Part shown: positions 42,787 through 51,495 of the stretch, in pieces
How positions within the stretch are numbered: position 1 is the stretch's first letter
Layout of the letters: the number at the start of each line of letters is the position of its first letter
Assembly: GCF_004799285.1 (NCBI RefSeq)
Contig: NZ_SSND01000002.1
Location: 310,001 to 374,000, forward strand
Reading direction: 5' to 3'
From: Aliigemmobacter aestuarii
GTDB lineage: Bacteria > Pseudomonadota > Alphaproteobacteria > Rhodobacterales > Rhodobacteraceae
DNA: 64,000 bases
Notes under the pieces: model-generated
Seen by the model: only the letters and a program-made list of their open reading frames with translations
Databases searched by the model: none
What the model was told of the DNA's origin: nothing
Position numbers and translations under genes: made by a program

Positions 42787-44118
42787 TCAGGCCAGGGCGC
42801 GTTCCGCCGCCGCCCCGATCCGGAGCAGCCGTTCCTCGCCCATCGGTGTGCCCATCAGGCTGATCCCGCAGGCGGGCTCGCCCGTGGGCAGGGTCAGGGC
42901 GCAGAGGCCCAGCACATTGCCGATCCGGGTGTTGCGCAGCGCCATCAGATTCTCGGTGGCGAAATAGTCGGGATCCGTCAAAAGCCGCGTCGCTTCGGGC
43001 GGAAGGATCGGCGCGGTCGGTACCAGCACCGCATCATATCCCGCGACGGCGTCAAGCCATTCGGCGCGGTGCCGGTGCAGCGCCTGCCAGGCGCGGATAT
43101 GGTCGATCGCGGATACGGCAGCCCCGCTGCGGAACCTTTCGAGGATCACGGGGAACATCCTTTCCGGCGCGGCCTCGATCACCTCCTGCCACTGGGCATA
43201 GGCCTCGGGCGCGAACAGCGCGGGCGACAGCGCAAGCGCCTTGTCGGCGGCAGGCACGGCCCGGCGTTCGATCACCGCCCCCGCCCGCGCCAGCCGGTCG
43301 ACTGCGGCCTCGAACCCGGCGCCGGGCAGTTCGCGCACCCCGTCCAGCGCGACTCCCTCCAGAACCAGAAAACGCGCACCCTTCAGCGTGACACCGCGCA
43401 GGTCCACGGCGCGCCCGCCTTCCAGAACCGCGAGGATCTCGGCGCAGTCCTCGACCGTGCGGGCCAGCGGGCCGACCGTGTCGAAACTGGCGCACAGCGG
43501 AACGACGCCCTTCAACGACAGCCGACCGTGCGTGGTCTTCAGCCCCACAAGATCGTTCCAGGCGGCCGGGATACGGACCGATCCGCCGGTGTCCGATCCG
43601 ATGGCGGCGGGCGCCAGATGATGCGTGATCGAGGCTGCGGCGCCGCTGGACGACCCGCCCGGTGCCGCACCGGGGATGACGCGGTTGGGGGGCGTGGCCG
43701 TCATCGGGTTGATGCCCAAGCCGGAAAAGGCCAGTTCTGTCATATGGGTCTTGCCCAGGCAGACCGTACCGCAGGCGGTGGCGGTGGCCAGCACCTCGGC
43801 ATCGCTGCGCGGCACGCGGCCTTTCAGAAGGCGGCTGCCTGCCTCGGTCGGGGCGTCGGCGGCATCGAAGAGATCCTTCCAGGACAGCGGCACGCCATCC
43901 AGAAGGCCGATCCGCGTGCCTGCCTTGGCCCGATCGGCGGCTGCCATCGCCATCGAGCGCGCCCGTCGCGGGGTGACGCGGGCATAGATGCGATCGCGGT
44001 CGGGGTGGCGTGCGATCGCCTCGAGAAAGACCTCGGTGAGTTCCAGCGCATGGATCCTTCCCGCGCCGATCCCGCGCCCCAGATCCGCCGCCGTCATCTT
44101 CAGCCAGTCGCTGCCCAT
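42787..44118 (-). CDS. amidase (amidase-signature family)
   Basis: A 443-residue hydrolase with the Ser-cisSer-Lys triad: Lys81 in PLSWKDLFD, the cis-Ser in PGGSSSGAAA (156-158) and nucleophile Ser180 in GSDTGGSVRIPAAW. LIGLKTTHGR-like LVGLKTTHGRLS and FDTVGPLARTVEDCA follow. It is GatA-like in fold, but gatB/gatC are not adjacent and it lacks features of the tRNA amidotransferase as far as I can read, so a general amidase is the safer call. Divergent from the ubiH-type gene. Confidence 0.85.
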   Translation of the reverse strand: MGSDWLKMTAADLGRGIGAGRIHALELTEVFLEAIARHPDRDRIYARVTPRRARSMAMAAADRAKAGTRIGLLDGVPLSWKDLFDAADAPTEAGSRLLKGRVPRSDAEVLATATACGTVCLGKTHMTELAFSGLGINPMTATPPNRVIPGAAPGGSSSGAAASITHHLAPAAIGSDTGGSVRIPAAWNDLVGLKTTHGRLSLKGVVPLCASFDTVGPLARTVEDCAEILAVLEGGRAVDLRGVTLKGARFLVLEGVALDGVRELPGAGFEAAVDRLARAGAVIERRAVPAADKALALSPALFAPEAYAQWQEVIEAAPERMFPVILERFRSGAAVSAIDHIRAWQALHRHRAEWLDAVAGYDAVLVPTAPILPPEATRLLTDPDYFATENLMALRNTRIGNVLGLCALTLPTGEPACGISLMGTPMGEERLLRIGAAAERALA

Positions 44119-44205
44119 GCCATGTTCCCCACTCGCCGGATTTTCCAGACGCTAGCGGCTGAGGGGCGCATGGACAATCCCGCATCAAGGGCCATATTGG
44201 ACCCC

Positions 44206-45447
44206 ATGATACCGAACCGGAAACATGATGCGGATGTGCTGATCGTGGGCGGCGGGCTGAACGGCCCGGCGCTTGCGCTGGCCTTGGCCCAGAACGGGCT
44301 GACGGTCGCCGTGGTCGATGCCCGCCCCGCCCCGGCCCGGGCCGAAACGGGGTTCGACGGGCGCGCCTATGCTCTGGCGCTGGCATCGCAGCGGTTGCTG
44401 GCGGCAACGGGCGTCTGGCCCCTGATCGCCGGGCAGGCGCAACCCATCCTTCAGATCAAGGCCAGCGACGGGCTTGCGGGCGACGGGCCTGCTCCCTTCT
44501 TCCTGGCCTTCGACTCGGCCGAGATCGAGGAAGGCCCGATGGGCTTCATGGTCGAGGACCGGCATCTGTACGCGGCCTTTCTGAAGGCAATGCGGGACGA
44601 ACCGAAGATCACGCTGATTTCCGGCGAAACGGTCGTGGAACAGACCTGTGGCCCGGCCGAGGCCAGCCTTGCCCTGGCCTCTGGCCGCCGGTTGACAGGC
44701 CAGATGATCGCGGGCTGCGACGGTCGCGCCTCGGGTACCGCCCAGCGTGCCGGGATCGGGCGGACGGGCTGGGGCTATGGCCAGACCGCGCTGGTCACAG
44801 CGATCCGTCACGAACGGGATCACCAGGGGATCGCGCATCAGTTCTTCATGTCGGCCGGTCCGCTGGCGATCCTTCCGCTGCCCGGCGGGCATCATTCGTC
44901 GATCGTCTGGTCGGAACGGGATGATGTGGCCCAGGCAATCCAGGCGCTTCCGGACGATCAGTATCTGGCCGCGCTGCGCCCCCGTTTCGGCGATTTCCTG
45001 GGCCGGATCGAACTTGCAGGCGCGCGCTTCACCTATCCGCTGAACCTGACGCTGGCCAACAGCTTTGCCGCGCCGCGCCTGGCGCTGGTGGGCGATGCGG
45101 CGCACGGGGTTCACCCGATCGCCGGTCAGGGGCTGAACCTTGGCCTGCGCGACGTGGGCGCGCTGGCCGAAGTGCTGGTCGAGGCGATGCGGCGCGGCGA
45201 GGACATCGGCGCCATCGACGTGCTGGAACGCTACCAGACCTGGCGGCGGTTCGATTCAACCACGCTCGCCCTCGGGATGGATACGGTGAACCGGCTGTTC
45301 TCGAACGACAATCCGATCCTGCGCGCGGCCCGTGACATCGGTCTTGGTGCGGTGAACGCCATGCCCGGCCTGCGCCGTGCGTTCCAGCGGCAGGCCGCGG
45401 GGCTTACGGGCGAGTTGCCAAGGCTTCTGGCGGGGCAAAAGCTGTAA
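44206..45447 (+). CDS. ubiH: UbiH/Coq6-family FAD-dependent hydroxylase
   Basis: A 413-residue flavin monooxygenase for ring hydroxylation in ubiquinone synthesis. DADVLIVGGGLNGPALALALAQNG is the FAD-binding Rossmann motif, GFMVEDRHLYAAFLKAM and AGCDGRASGTAQRAGI the DG-type motif, and LALVGDAAHGVHPIAGQGLNLGLRD the second FAD motif with the UbiH family signature. Which ring carbon is hydroxylated cannot be told. The start at 44206 matches family length; an in-frame ATG at 44170 with GAGGGG close by is a real alternative. A much longer open frame upstream is antisense to the amidase and rejected. Confidence 0.85.
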   Translation: MIPNRKHDADVLIVGGGLNGPALALALAQNGLTVAVVDARPAPARAETGFDGRAYALALASQRLLAATGVWPLIAGQAQPILQIKASDGLAGDGPAPFFLAFDSAEIEEGPMGFMVEDRHLYAAFLKAMRDEPKITLISGETVVEQTCGPAEASLALASGRRLTGQMIAGCDGRASGTAQRAGIGRTGWGYGQTALVTAIRHERDHQGIAHQFFMSAGPLAILPLPGGHHSSIVWSERDDVAQAIQALPDDQYLAALRPRFGDFLGRIELAGARFTYPLNLTLANSFAAPRLALVGDAAHGVHPIAGQGLNLGLRDVGALAEVLVEAMRRGEDIGAIDVLERYQTWRRFDSTTLALGMDTVNRLFSNDNPILRAARDIGLGAVNAMPGLRRAFQRQAAGLTGELPRLLAGQKL

Positions 45448-45474
45448 GTCGCGGGGCAACGGCCCGCGGCGGGG

Positions 45475-45657
45475 TCATTCGACCTCGCGCGCCTCGTTCA
45501 CCAGCATGATCGGGATGCCGTCGCGGATCGGAAAGGCCAGATGCGCGGCCTTCGACAGCAGTTCCTGCCGTTCGGCATCATAGGTCAGCGCGGCATGCGT
45601 CACCGGGCAGACCAGCGCCTCGAGCATCCGGCGGTCGAACTGCGGAGCCTCGTTCAT
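45475..45657 (-). CDS. Trm112 family protein
   Basis: A 60-residue small protein. [46 protein letters not shown] match the YcaR/Trm112 family; eukaryotic Trm112 activates methyltransferases. Zn ligands are incomplete (one Cys), as is common in bacterial members. Its start overlaps the LON-domain stop by four bases, so it is the last gene of the xthA-cnoX-LON-trm112 run. Confidence 0.9.
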   Translation of the reverse strand: MNEAPQFDRRMLEALVCPVTHAALTYDAERQELLSKAAHLAFPIRDGIPIMLVNEAREVE

Positions 45658-46298
45658 TGCATCACCTCGTCTTCACCGCCCCCGCGCAGGGCGAATTCCA
45701 TCAATGTCACCAGTGTCTCGCGCCGGGTCGAAAGCGACGGCGCCTCAAGCAGGGCCTGCTTGTCCTCGGGCGCGAAGGGGCAAAGCATCGACAGCGAGTT
45801 AATCAGCAACTCGGCCTCGGCCTCTTTCAGGCTGGACCAGTCCGATGAAAGCTGCATCGCCTGGAAATAGCGCGCGAGAAGGTCAAGAAACGCATCGCGG
45901 TCAAAGGCCCGGTCCTGTTCCGCCTCGCCCAGATCGCGGGAAAAGGGCGCCCAGTCCACGTTGCAACGGCGATAGGGGGTGAACCCCTGCACCTCTTCGA
46001 TCACGCGGAACCGCGAGATTCCGGTCAGCGTGATCATGTAGCGCCCGTCCTCGGTTTCCGAAAACCCGGTCAGCCTGCCCGCGCAGCCGATGGCGTTAAG
46101 CCGCTTTTCCCCGGTGCCCGGCACCTCGCGCGGCTGGATCATCCCGATCAGCCGGCCGGGCGTCTTCATGCAATCCTCGATCATCGCAAGATAGCGGGGT
46201 TCGAAGATATGAAGGGGCAACCGCCCCCGGGGCAGCAGCAACGCTCCGGGCAGCGGGAACACCGGGATGATGGCAGGCAGGTCGGCGGCTTTGATCAT
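45654..46298 (-). CDS. LON peptidase substrate-binding domain protein
   Basis: A 214-residue protein made of the LON N-terminal (PUA-like) domain alone, without ATPase or protease. [32 protein letters not shown] near 10-41 is diagnostic; [31 protein letters not shown] and FRVIEEV follow. Function unknown; in alphaproteobacteria it usually lies next to the thioredoxin-TPR gene, as here (28 bases). Confidence 0.9.
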   Translation of the reverse strand: MIKAADLPAIIPVFPLPGALLLPRGRLPLHIFEPRYLAMIEDCMKTPGRLIGMIQPREVPGTGEKRLNAIGCAGRLTGFSETEDGRYMITLTGISRFRVIEEVQGFTPYRRCNVDWAPFSRDLGEAEQDRAFDRDAFLDLLARYFQAMQLSSDWSSLKEAEAELLINSLSMLCPFAPEDKQALLEAPSLSTRRETLVTLMEFALRGGGEDEVMQ

Positions 46299-46325
46299 GC
46301 CCTCGAACCTAGACCGGAACGGCCA

Positions 46326-47237
46326 TCAGGCAAATATCATCGACGACAGGCGCCGACGGCCCTTCAGGACCACGGGGTCCGTCGGTTTCAGCGCCTCGAA
46401 GATGGTCATCAGCTGTGCCTTGGCCGCGCCGTCGTTCCATTCGCGGTCGCGCCGGAACAGTTCCAGCAGTTCATCCACGGCTTCGTCCACCTTGCCGCTG
46501 GCATGCAGCGCCTGCGCCAGATCGAACCGCGCCTGATGATTGCCGGGATCGGCATCGACTGCGGCGCGCAATTCGGCCTCGGGCCCGGCATTGGCCGCCT
46601 GCCGTACCAGCGCCAGTTGCGCGCGGGCGGCCTCCACCTCCTGCGCGCGGGCGATGGCCGCGGGTGCCGCATCCAGCAGCCCTTCGGCCTGGTCCAGATT
46701 GCCAAGGGCCAGGTGCGCCCGCACAAGCCCGCCATAGGCCGCAGCGTTTTCCGGCTCTTCCCCCAGGATCGCCGCGAAGGTTTCGGCGGCATCCACCGCC
46801 GCGCCTTCGGCCAGCATGCCTTCGGCGGCCTCGATCGCCTCGGCCAGGCCGCCGTCACCGGCCACGCCCGCGACACGTTCGATGAACTTCTTCAACTCCG
46901 ACGCCGGAAGCGCGCCCTGGAACCCGTCAACCGGCTGGCCCTGCCAGAAGGCATAGACCGTGGGAATCGACTGGATCCGCAGTTGCGCGGCGATCCGCTG
47001 GTTTTCGTCCACGTTGATCTTGACCATGCGGACACGGCCCTTTGCCTCGGTCACGGCCGCTTCGAGGGCCGGGCCAAGCGACTTGCACGGGCCGCACCAC
47101 GGCGCCCAGAAATCGACGATCACCGGCACGTCCCGGCTGGTTTCGACGACGTCGGCCATGAAGCTGGCCTCGTTCCCGTCCTTGATCAGATCGCCCGCTG
47201 CGGCAGGGGCGGCGGGCTTGTCGCTCATCCCGAACAT
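46326..47237 (-). CDS. cnoX: thioredoxin-domain TPR co-chaperone CnoX (YbbN)
   Basis: A 303-residue protein with an N-terminal thioredoxin fold (VIVDFWAPWCGPCKSLGPALE, active-site Cys48 and Cys51) and four C-terminal TPR-like repeats from about 125 on. CnoX family proteins hold unfolding clients during hypochlorous or oxidative stress and hand them to GroEL; members with CxxC also have redox activity. The ATG at 47237 with GAGGA upstream was chosen over an in-frame start at 47249. A candidate promoter lies 32 bases upstream. Confidence 0.88.
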   Translation of the reverse strand: MFGMSDKPAAPAAAGDLIKDGNEASFMADVVETSRDVPVIVDFWAPWCGPCKSLGPALEAAVTEAKGRVRMVKINVDENQRIAAQLRIQSIPTVYAFWQGQPVDGFQGALPASELKKFIERVAGVAGDGGLAEAIEAAEGMLAEGAAVDAAETFAAILGEEPENAAAYGGLVRAHLALGNLDQAEGLLDAAPAAIARAQEVEAARAQLALVRQAANAGPEAELRAAVDADPGNHQARFDLAQALHASGKVDEAVDELLELFRRDREWNDGAAKAQLMTIFEALKPTDPVVLKGRRRLSSMIFA

Positions 47238-47268
47238 GATGGTCCTCATGCGCTTTGACTTTGCACCC

Positions 47269-47297
47269 TATATGCGCGCGCATCCGGGAAAGGCCAA
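47269..47297 (-). promoter_or_regulatory. candidate promoter of cnoX
   Basis: On the minus strand TTGGCC (47292-47297) and CATATA (47269-47274) are separated by exactly 17 bases, upstream of cnoX. Both hexamers match the sigma-70 consensus partly. Confidence 0.4.
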
Positions 47298-47346
47298 GGG
47301 GCAAACACCCGATGCGACCTTCAAGCCGATGCCGCGCCCCCCGCGA

Positions 47347-48135
47347 TCAAAGATCAAAGGTGGCAAAAACGGGCGCGTGGTCGCTTGGCTGGTCCCAGCC
47401 GCGCGCGGCCCGCAGGACGCGGCTGGAATGGGCGGCATTGGCGATATCGGGCGTGGCCCAGACATGATCCAGCCGCCGCCCTTTGTCGGCAGCGTCCCAA
47501 TCCGCCGCGCGGTAGGACCACCAGGAATACAGAAGGCCATCGGGAATGTCCTTGCGCGTCACGTCCACCCAGGCCCCCGCATCCTGCACCGCCCCAAGAT
47601 GATCGACCTCGATGGGCGTGTGGCTGACAATCTTCAAAAGCTGCTTGTGGTTCCACACGTCATCCTCGCGCGGGGCGATGTTCAGGTCGCCCACAAGGAT
47701 GGATTTCCGCGGCCGGTCCGCGTGGAACCAGTCGCGCATCCCGGTCAGGTAATCCAGCTTCTGGCCGAACTTCTCGTTCGCGTCCCGGTCGGGAATGTCC
47801 CCGCCCGCGGGCACATAGAAATTGTGGATCGTAACCCCGTTTTCCAGCCGGGCCGCGACGTGGCGGGCATGACCGAGCGCGGCGAAATCCTCGCCCCCGA
47901 CATCGGCGATCGGCAGTTTCGACAGGATCGCGACCCCGTTATAGCCCTTCTGCCCCCGCGCGACGATGTGGTGGTAGCCCAGGGCGCGGAACCGATCCAT
48001 CGGGATCTTTTCGACGGGGCTCTTGCATTCCTGAAGGCACAGGATGTCCGGCATCTCTTCGGCCATCAGGCGCGCCACCAGCGCCTCGCGCAGGCGGACC
48101 GAGTTGATGTTCCAGGTGGCAAGGGAAAAGGGCAT
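47347..48135 (-). CDS. xthA: exodeoxyribonuclease III
   Basis: A 262-residue AP endonuclease/3'-5' exonuclease of base-excision repair. FSLATWNINSVRLREALV, CLQECKSPVEKIP (metal-binding Glu), HNFYVPAGGDI, ILVGDLNIAPREDDVWNH, the YSWWSYR segment and DHVWATPDIA with a final PSDHAPVFATFDL are the EEP-superfamily motifs in order. The start at 48135 matches family length; longer frames upstream were rejected. The ribosome site is weak. Confidence 0.93.
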   Translation of the reverse strand: MPFSLATWNINSVRLREALVARLMAEEMPDILCLQECKSPVEKIPMDRFRALGYHHIVARGQKGYNGVAILSKLPIADVGGEDFAALGHARHVAARLENGVTIHNFYVPAGGDIPDRDANEKFGQKLDYLTGMRDWFHADRPRKSILVGDLNIAPREDDVWNHKQLLKIVSHTPIEVDHLGAVQDAGAWVDVTRKDIPDGLLYSWWSYRAADWDAADKGRRLDHVWATPDIANAAHSSRVLRAARGWDQPSDHAPVFATFDL

Positions 48136-48287
48136 CGTCTGTCTCGCTTCTGTTCGCGCGCCAGAATGCATGTTTCCCCGCCGGGGTCCAGACCGGCATC
48201 CGGGCGGCCCCGTCATGCAAAACGCCGCGCTGGCCGGGCGCGGCGTTCCAAATCATGTCACCGGGTGCGGGCCTTGGTTGGCCGGCC

Positions 48288-48596
48288 TCAGTTGATCGTG
48301 TAGCTGGGGTTCTCGCAAAGGTTCGCGCGGTCTTCGAGCTGGTCGCCATCGGCAAAGACCATCCGCAGGTCGAACTCGCAGGCACCCGCGCCCGCGATCG
48401 TCACCGTGCCATCGTTGCCGGAGGGAAGCGTTGCACCGGCAAGGATGTTTTCCTCCCAGTCGCCAGCCCCCGCGGCACGGGCATAAAGCTCGGTGATGTC
48501 CACGCCGCTCTGGTTCACTATTGTGAACTGGATGTCCTGCGCCAGGGCGGGAGCCGCCGCCAGAACCGCCACTGCTGCCATCAGGGTTTTACGCAT
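48288..48596 (-). CDS. small exported beta-rich protein with two cysteines
   Basis: A 102-residue protein with signal peptide MRKTLMAAVAVLAAAPALAQ. The mature part (QFTIVNQSGVDITELYARAA, then WEENILAGATLPSGNDGTVTI) ends with ACEFDLRMVFADGDQ and ANLCENPSY; the two Cys could form a disulfide. The layout is like a recurrent family of small periplasmic domains without known function. Two small-RNA-like units lie directly upstream on the same strand. Confidence 0.7.
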   Translation of the reverse strand: MRKTLMAAVAVLAAAPALAQDIQFTIVNQSGVDITELYARAAGAGDWEENILAGATLPSGNDGTVTIAGAGACEFDLRMVFADGDQLEDRANLCENPSYTIN

Positions 48597-48751
48597 ACCC
48601 GTCTGCCTTTCCATTCCGCGCCCCAAGCCAGGCACGATTGCAACATAGGGATTGATTGCATGTTTTCCAATATCCCCCGGCCCGCTTTGCGCAAGGTCAG
48701 CCGCGCGGCATGGAACCGGGATCGTCCCGGAGAGGCCAGAAACAGCACGCC

Positions 48752-48830
48752 AGAAACAAAACGCCGGGCACGAAGGCCCGGCACAGTCCAACAGGGAGGT
48801 GAGACGTGTATACCACGGGATTCCCGAAAC
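48752..48830 (-). ncRNA. small-RNA-like unit B (CCTCCC core plus terminator)
   Basis: Read on the minus strand: hairpins near 48805-48826, then the core CCTCCCTGTTGGACT (48785-48799), then GCCGGGC / GCCCGGC (stem 48763-48769 with 48776-48782) followed by GTTTTGTTTC. The 15-base core is identical to that of unit A 153 bases away. The CCUCCC stretch is complementary to ribosome-binding sites. 5' end and promoter are not defined. Confidence 0.5.
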
Positions 48831-48909
48831 GATCTGATCTAAATCAAACATTCAAAAGGTCTGATTTAAATAAGTGCAGAAATGCAACGCAACCTTTGCG
48901 CGAAACCGC

Positions 48910-48980
48910 AAAAAAAGGCCGGGCACAAGGCCCGGCCAGTCCAACAGGGAGGATGCCGTGTCATGACCCCGACACGGCGA
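48910..48980 (-). ncRNA. small-RNA-like unit A (CCTCCC core plus terminator)
   Basis: Read on the minus strand: GCCGTGTC / GACACGGC perfect hairpin (48955-48978), then core CCTCCCTGTTGGACT (48938-48952), then the perfect 8-base stem GGCCGGGC / GCCCGGCC (48917-48937) running into seven Ts (48910-48916), a textbook intrinsic terminator. It lies about 75 bases after the response-regulator stop, so it could instead be that gene's 3' end; duplication of the whole unit favours a dedicated RNA. Rhodobacter CcsR/cuckoo RNAs with anti-SD motifs are the nearest known analogue. Confidence 0.55.
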
Positions 48981-49054
48981 GGGGTGCTCGTAGCGGAACC
49001 AATTCCGCAATATCGTTCGGATAACAGGCGATTCCGGCGACAATAAGGCGCGGA

Positions 49055-49741
49055 TCACGCCACCAGACGGTAGCCCCCCGACTCGGTCACCAGAAGACGT
49101 GCGTTCGAGGGATCGGGTTCGATCTTCTGGCGCAGACGGTAGATGTGGGTTTCCAGCGTATGGGTCGTGACCCCGGCATTGTAGCCCCAGACCTCATGAA
49201 GCAGCACATCGCGCGCCACCACATTTGACTGTGCCCGATAGAGGAACTTCAGGATGTTGGTTTCCTTCTCGGTCAGGCGGATCTTTCGTTCACGTTCATC
49301 CACCAGCATCTTCTGCGCCGGCCGGAAGGTGTAGGGGCCAAGCTGGAACACCGCATCCTCGGATTGTTCGTGCTGGCGCAACTGCGCCCGGATCCGCGCC
49401 AGAAGCACCGGAAACTTGAACGGCTTGGTCACATAGTCATTCGCGCCGGCATCCAGGCCAAGGATCGTGTCGGCGTCCGAATCATGCCCCGTCAGCATCA
49501 GGATCGGGCATTTCACCCCCTGCTTGCGCATCCTGCGGCACAATTCGCGCCCATCCGTATCGGGCAGGCCGACATCGAGAATCACCAGGTCGTACTGGCC
49601 CACCTTTGCCTTTTCCATGCCCTCGGCGCCATTGCCGGCTTCGAAGACGTCGAAATCCTCTGTCATCACCAGTTGCTCGGACAGCGCCTCGCGCAGGTCA
49701 TCGTCATCGTCGACAAGAAGGATCTTCTTCAGGTTCGGCAT
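49055..49741 (-). CDS. OmpR/PhoB-family response regulator, CenR-like
   Basis: A 228-residue regulator. Receiver domain: acidic cluster DDDDD at 11-15, phospho-acceptor Asp56 in LVILDVGLPDTDG, Thr in MLTGHDSDADTILGLDAGANDYVTKPFKFP with the conserved Lys. Winged helix: LTEKETNILKFLYRAQ, RDVLLHEVWGYNAGVTTHTLETHIYRLRQKIEPDPS, GGYRLV. The receiver, especially the SDADTILGLDAGANDY region, looks like CenR, an essential cell-envelope regulator of alphaproteobacteria; this identification is from memory. No kinase gene is adjacent. Confidence 0.88.
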   Translation of the reverse strand: MPNLKKILLVDDDDDLREALSEQLVMTEDFDVFEAGNGAEGMEKAKVGQYDLVILDVGLPDTDGRELCRRMRKQGVKCPILMLTGHDSDADTILGLDAGANDYVTKPFKFPVLLARIRAQLRQHEQSEDAVFQLGPYTFRPAQKMLVDERERKIRLTEKETNILKFLYRAQSNVVARDVLLHEVWGYNAGVTTHTLETHIYRLRQKIEPDPSNARLLVTESGGYRLVA

Positions 49742-49907
49742 GGCATCGCTCCTTTGGGCGGGCTCCCTTGGTCGTGATTTCCAGATGCGTCACGCGCGCT
49801 CTTGCGGCAAGATTTGCAACGGCCATCTCACGCGGTCGTGTCGCCCTGCGGGCAAATGTTTCAATTTCCTGCAAGCGGTTCTAGATATGGGCGCGAAAGG
49901 ATGCCGC

Positions 49908-50984
49908 ATGACCCTTGGCCCGACCCTGTCCGAACGGCTGTCCCGCGCAAGGGGCGATCTGCGCATGGGGGTTCCCGTGGCGCTGACGCTTGGCACCGGG
50001 GCCGCTCTGGTCGCGGCGGTGGAAACACTTCCACCCGACCGCCTGGCGGACCTGCGCCGGATCGGGCGGCCGGAACTGGCGATCACCGCGCGGCGGGCCG
50101 AAACCCTGAAGGCACGCGCCTATGATGGCGATCTGGCCCGCATCGCCCTGCCGGACGAGGCGGATGTCGGATGGCTTCTGGCCGTGGCCGACCCGGTGGA
50201 TGACCTGCGCCATCCGATGAAGGGGCCGTTCCATGCCCTGCGCGAAGGTGATGCGACCCTGCACCGCGCCGCGCTGGAGCTTGCGAAATCCGCACACCTT
50301 CTGCCCGCCGTTCTGGTCCTGCCCCTGCCGCCTGCGTCGCCCCTGCCCGAGGGTGTGACGCAGATCGACCTGACGGGCGCCGATCTGCGGGCGGCCGCGC
50401 AATTCACCCCCGTCGTGCATGCCCGCCTTCCGATGGAAGCCTCGCAATTCGGCCGGGTCCATGTCTTTCGCCCCGAGGACGGGGGCGAGGAACATTATGC
50501 CATCGAAATCGGCCAGCCCGACCGGTCAAAGCCGGTTCTGGCGCGGCTTCATTCGGCCTGTTTCACCGGCGACGTTCTGGGCAGCCTGAAATGCGATTGC
50601 GGCCCGCAGTTGCGCGCCGCCCTGCAGCAGATGGGCGAGGAGGGCGCGGGCATCCTTCTTTACCTCAACCAGGAGGGCCGCGGCATCGGGCTTGCCAACA
50701 AGATGCGGGCCTATGCGCTTCAGGATCAGGGGTTCGACACCGTCGAGGCCAACCATCGGCTTGGCTTCGAGGATGACGAACGCGACTTCCGCATCGGCGC
50801 CCAGCTTCTGCGGCGACTGGGGTTCGGGTCGGTGCGCCTTTTGACGAACAACCCGAAGAAGATCGCCATGATGCAGGCGCAGGGGATCGACGTGGTGGAA
50901 CGCGTGCCGCTGAAGGTCGGGCAGACCGAACAGAACGCGGGCTATCTGGCGACCAAGGCCGCCAAGTCGGGGCACCTGCTGTGA
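49908..50984 (+). CDS. ribA: GTP cyclohydrolase II with N-terminal extension
   Basis: First step of riboflavin synthesis from GTP. The 358-residue product has an N-terminal region of about 150 residues without RibB active-site motifs that I can see, then the RibA core: FGRVHVFRPEDGGEEHYAIEIG, LARLHSACFTGDVLGSLKCDCGPQL (Zn ligands Cys, Cys, Cys), YLNQEGRGIGLANKMRAYALQDQG, DTVEANHRLGFEDDERDF and LLTNNPKKIAMM. Canonical RibA is about 200 residues. The start at 49908 has AAAGGA; an in-frame ATG at 49887 is possible. Its stop overlaps the YkuD gene start (GTGA). Confidence 0.88.
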   Translation: MTLGPTLSERLSRARGDLRMGVPVALTLGTGAALVAAVETLPPDRLADLRRIGRPELAITARRAETLKARAYDGDLARIALPDEADVGWLLAVADPVDDLRHPMKGPFHALREGDATLHRAALELAKSAHLLPAVLVLPLPPASPLPEGVTQIDLTGADLRAAAQFTPVVHARLPMEASQFGRVHVFRPEDGGEEHYAIEIGQPDRSKPVLARLHSACFTGDVLGSLKCDCGPQLRAALQQMGEEGAGILLYLNQEGRGIGLANKMRAYALQDQGFDTVEANHRLGFEDDERDFRIGAQLLRRLGFGSVRLLTNNPKKIAMMQAQGIDVVERVPLKVGQTEQNAGYLATKAAKSGHLL

Positions 50985-51484
50985 AGCCCGCAGATATCGT
51001 CGTCACACGGCAGGGCGCGCGCTTCATGGGGCGGCATTTCCCCTGTTCGATCGGCCGGGGCGGCATCGTGCCCCGCAAGGCCAAGCGCGAAGGCGACGGG
51101 GCCACACCCGATGGCGAACACCGGATCGTGGGCATGCTCTACCGTCCCGACAGGCTCCGGTCGCCGGCAGACTGGGCGCTGCCCCTCGCACCGTCGGACC
51201 TGTGGTCGGATGACGTGGAAGACCCGGATTACAACCTGATGGTCCGCCGGCCGCACGAGTTTTCCCACGAACGCCTGTGCCGCCCCGACCCGCTTTACGA
51301 CCTGATCCTGATCACCGACTGGAACTGGCCGCAGGCCGAACCCGGACGCGGATCGGCGATCTTTGTCCACACCTGGCGCAGGCCGCGCTTTCCCACGGCG
51401 GGCTGCGTCGCCTTCGCCCGGGCCGACCTGCTGTGGATCGCCCCGCGCATCACCCATCAGACCCGCCTGATCGTGCGCGGCTGA
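50981..51484 (+). CDS. L,D-transpeptidase (YkuD) family protein
   Basis: A 167-residue YkuD-domain protein. The catalytic motif is FVHTWRRPRFPTAGCVAF, with His and Cys of the H-x-S/T-x-G-C signature; TPDGEHRIVGMLYRPDR precedes. No signal peptide is seen, which is common for this short subgroup (L,D-transpeptidase catalytic domain protein of alphaproteobacteria). Start is a GTG overlapping the ribA stop. It would form L,D-crosslinks in peptidoglycan or act on another peptide; the role is inferred. Confidence 0.8.
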   Translation: MKPADIVVTRQGARFMGRHFPCSIGRGGIVPRKAKREGDGATPDGEHRIVGMLYRPDRLRSPADWALPLAPSDLWSDDVEDPDYNLMVRRPHEFSHERLCRPDPLYDLILITDWNWPQAEPGRGSAIFVHTWRRPRFPTAGCVAFARADLLWIAPRITHQTRLIVRG

Positions 51485-51495
51485 CGCAGCGTCAA

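Noticed and set aside
43069-44205. Long N-terminal extension of the ubiH frame
   Set aside because: Antisense to the amidase; the Rossmann motif and family length support a start at 44206 (or 44170).
48941-49024. Plus-strand mini-gene with a GGGAGG ribosome site and a 23-codon frame at 48953
   Set aside because: The hairpin T-tracts and the duplication read as minus-strand terminators; the short peptide has no features and its start lies in a perfect hairpin. Kept only as an alternative reading of the RNA units.
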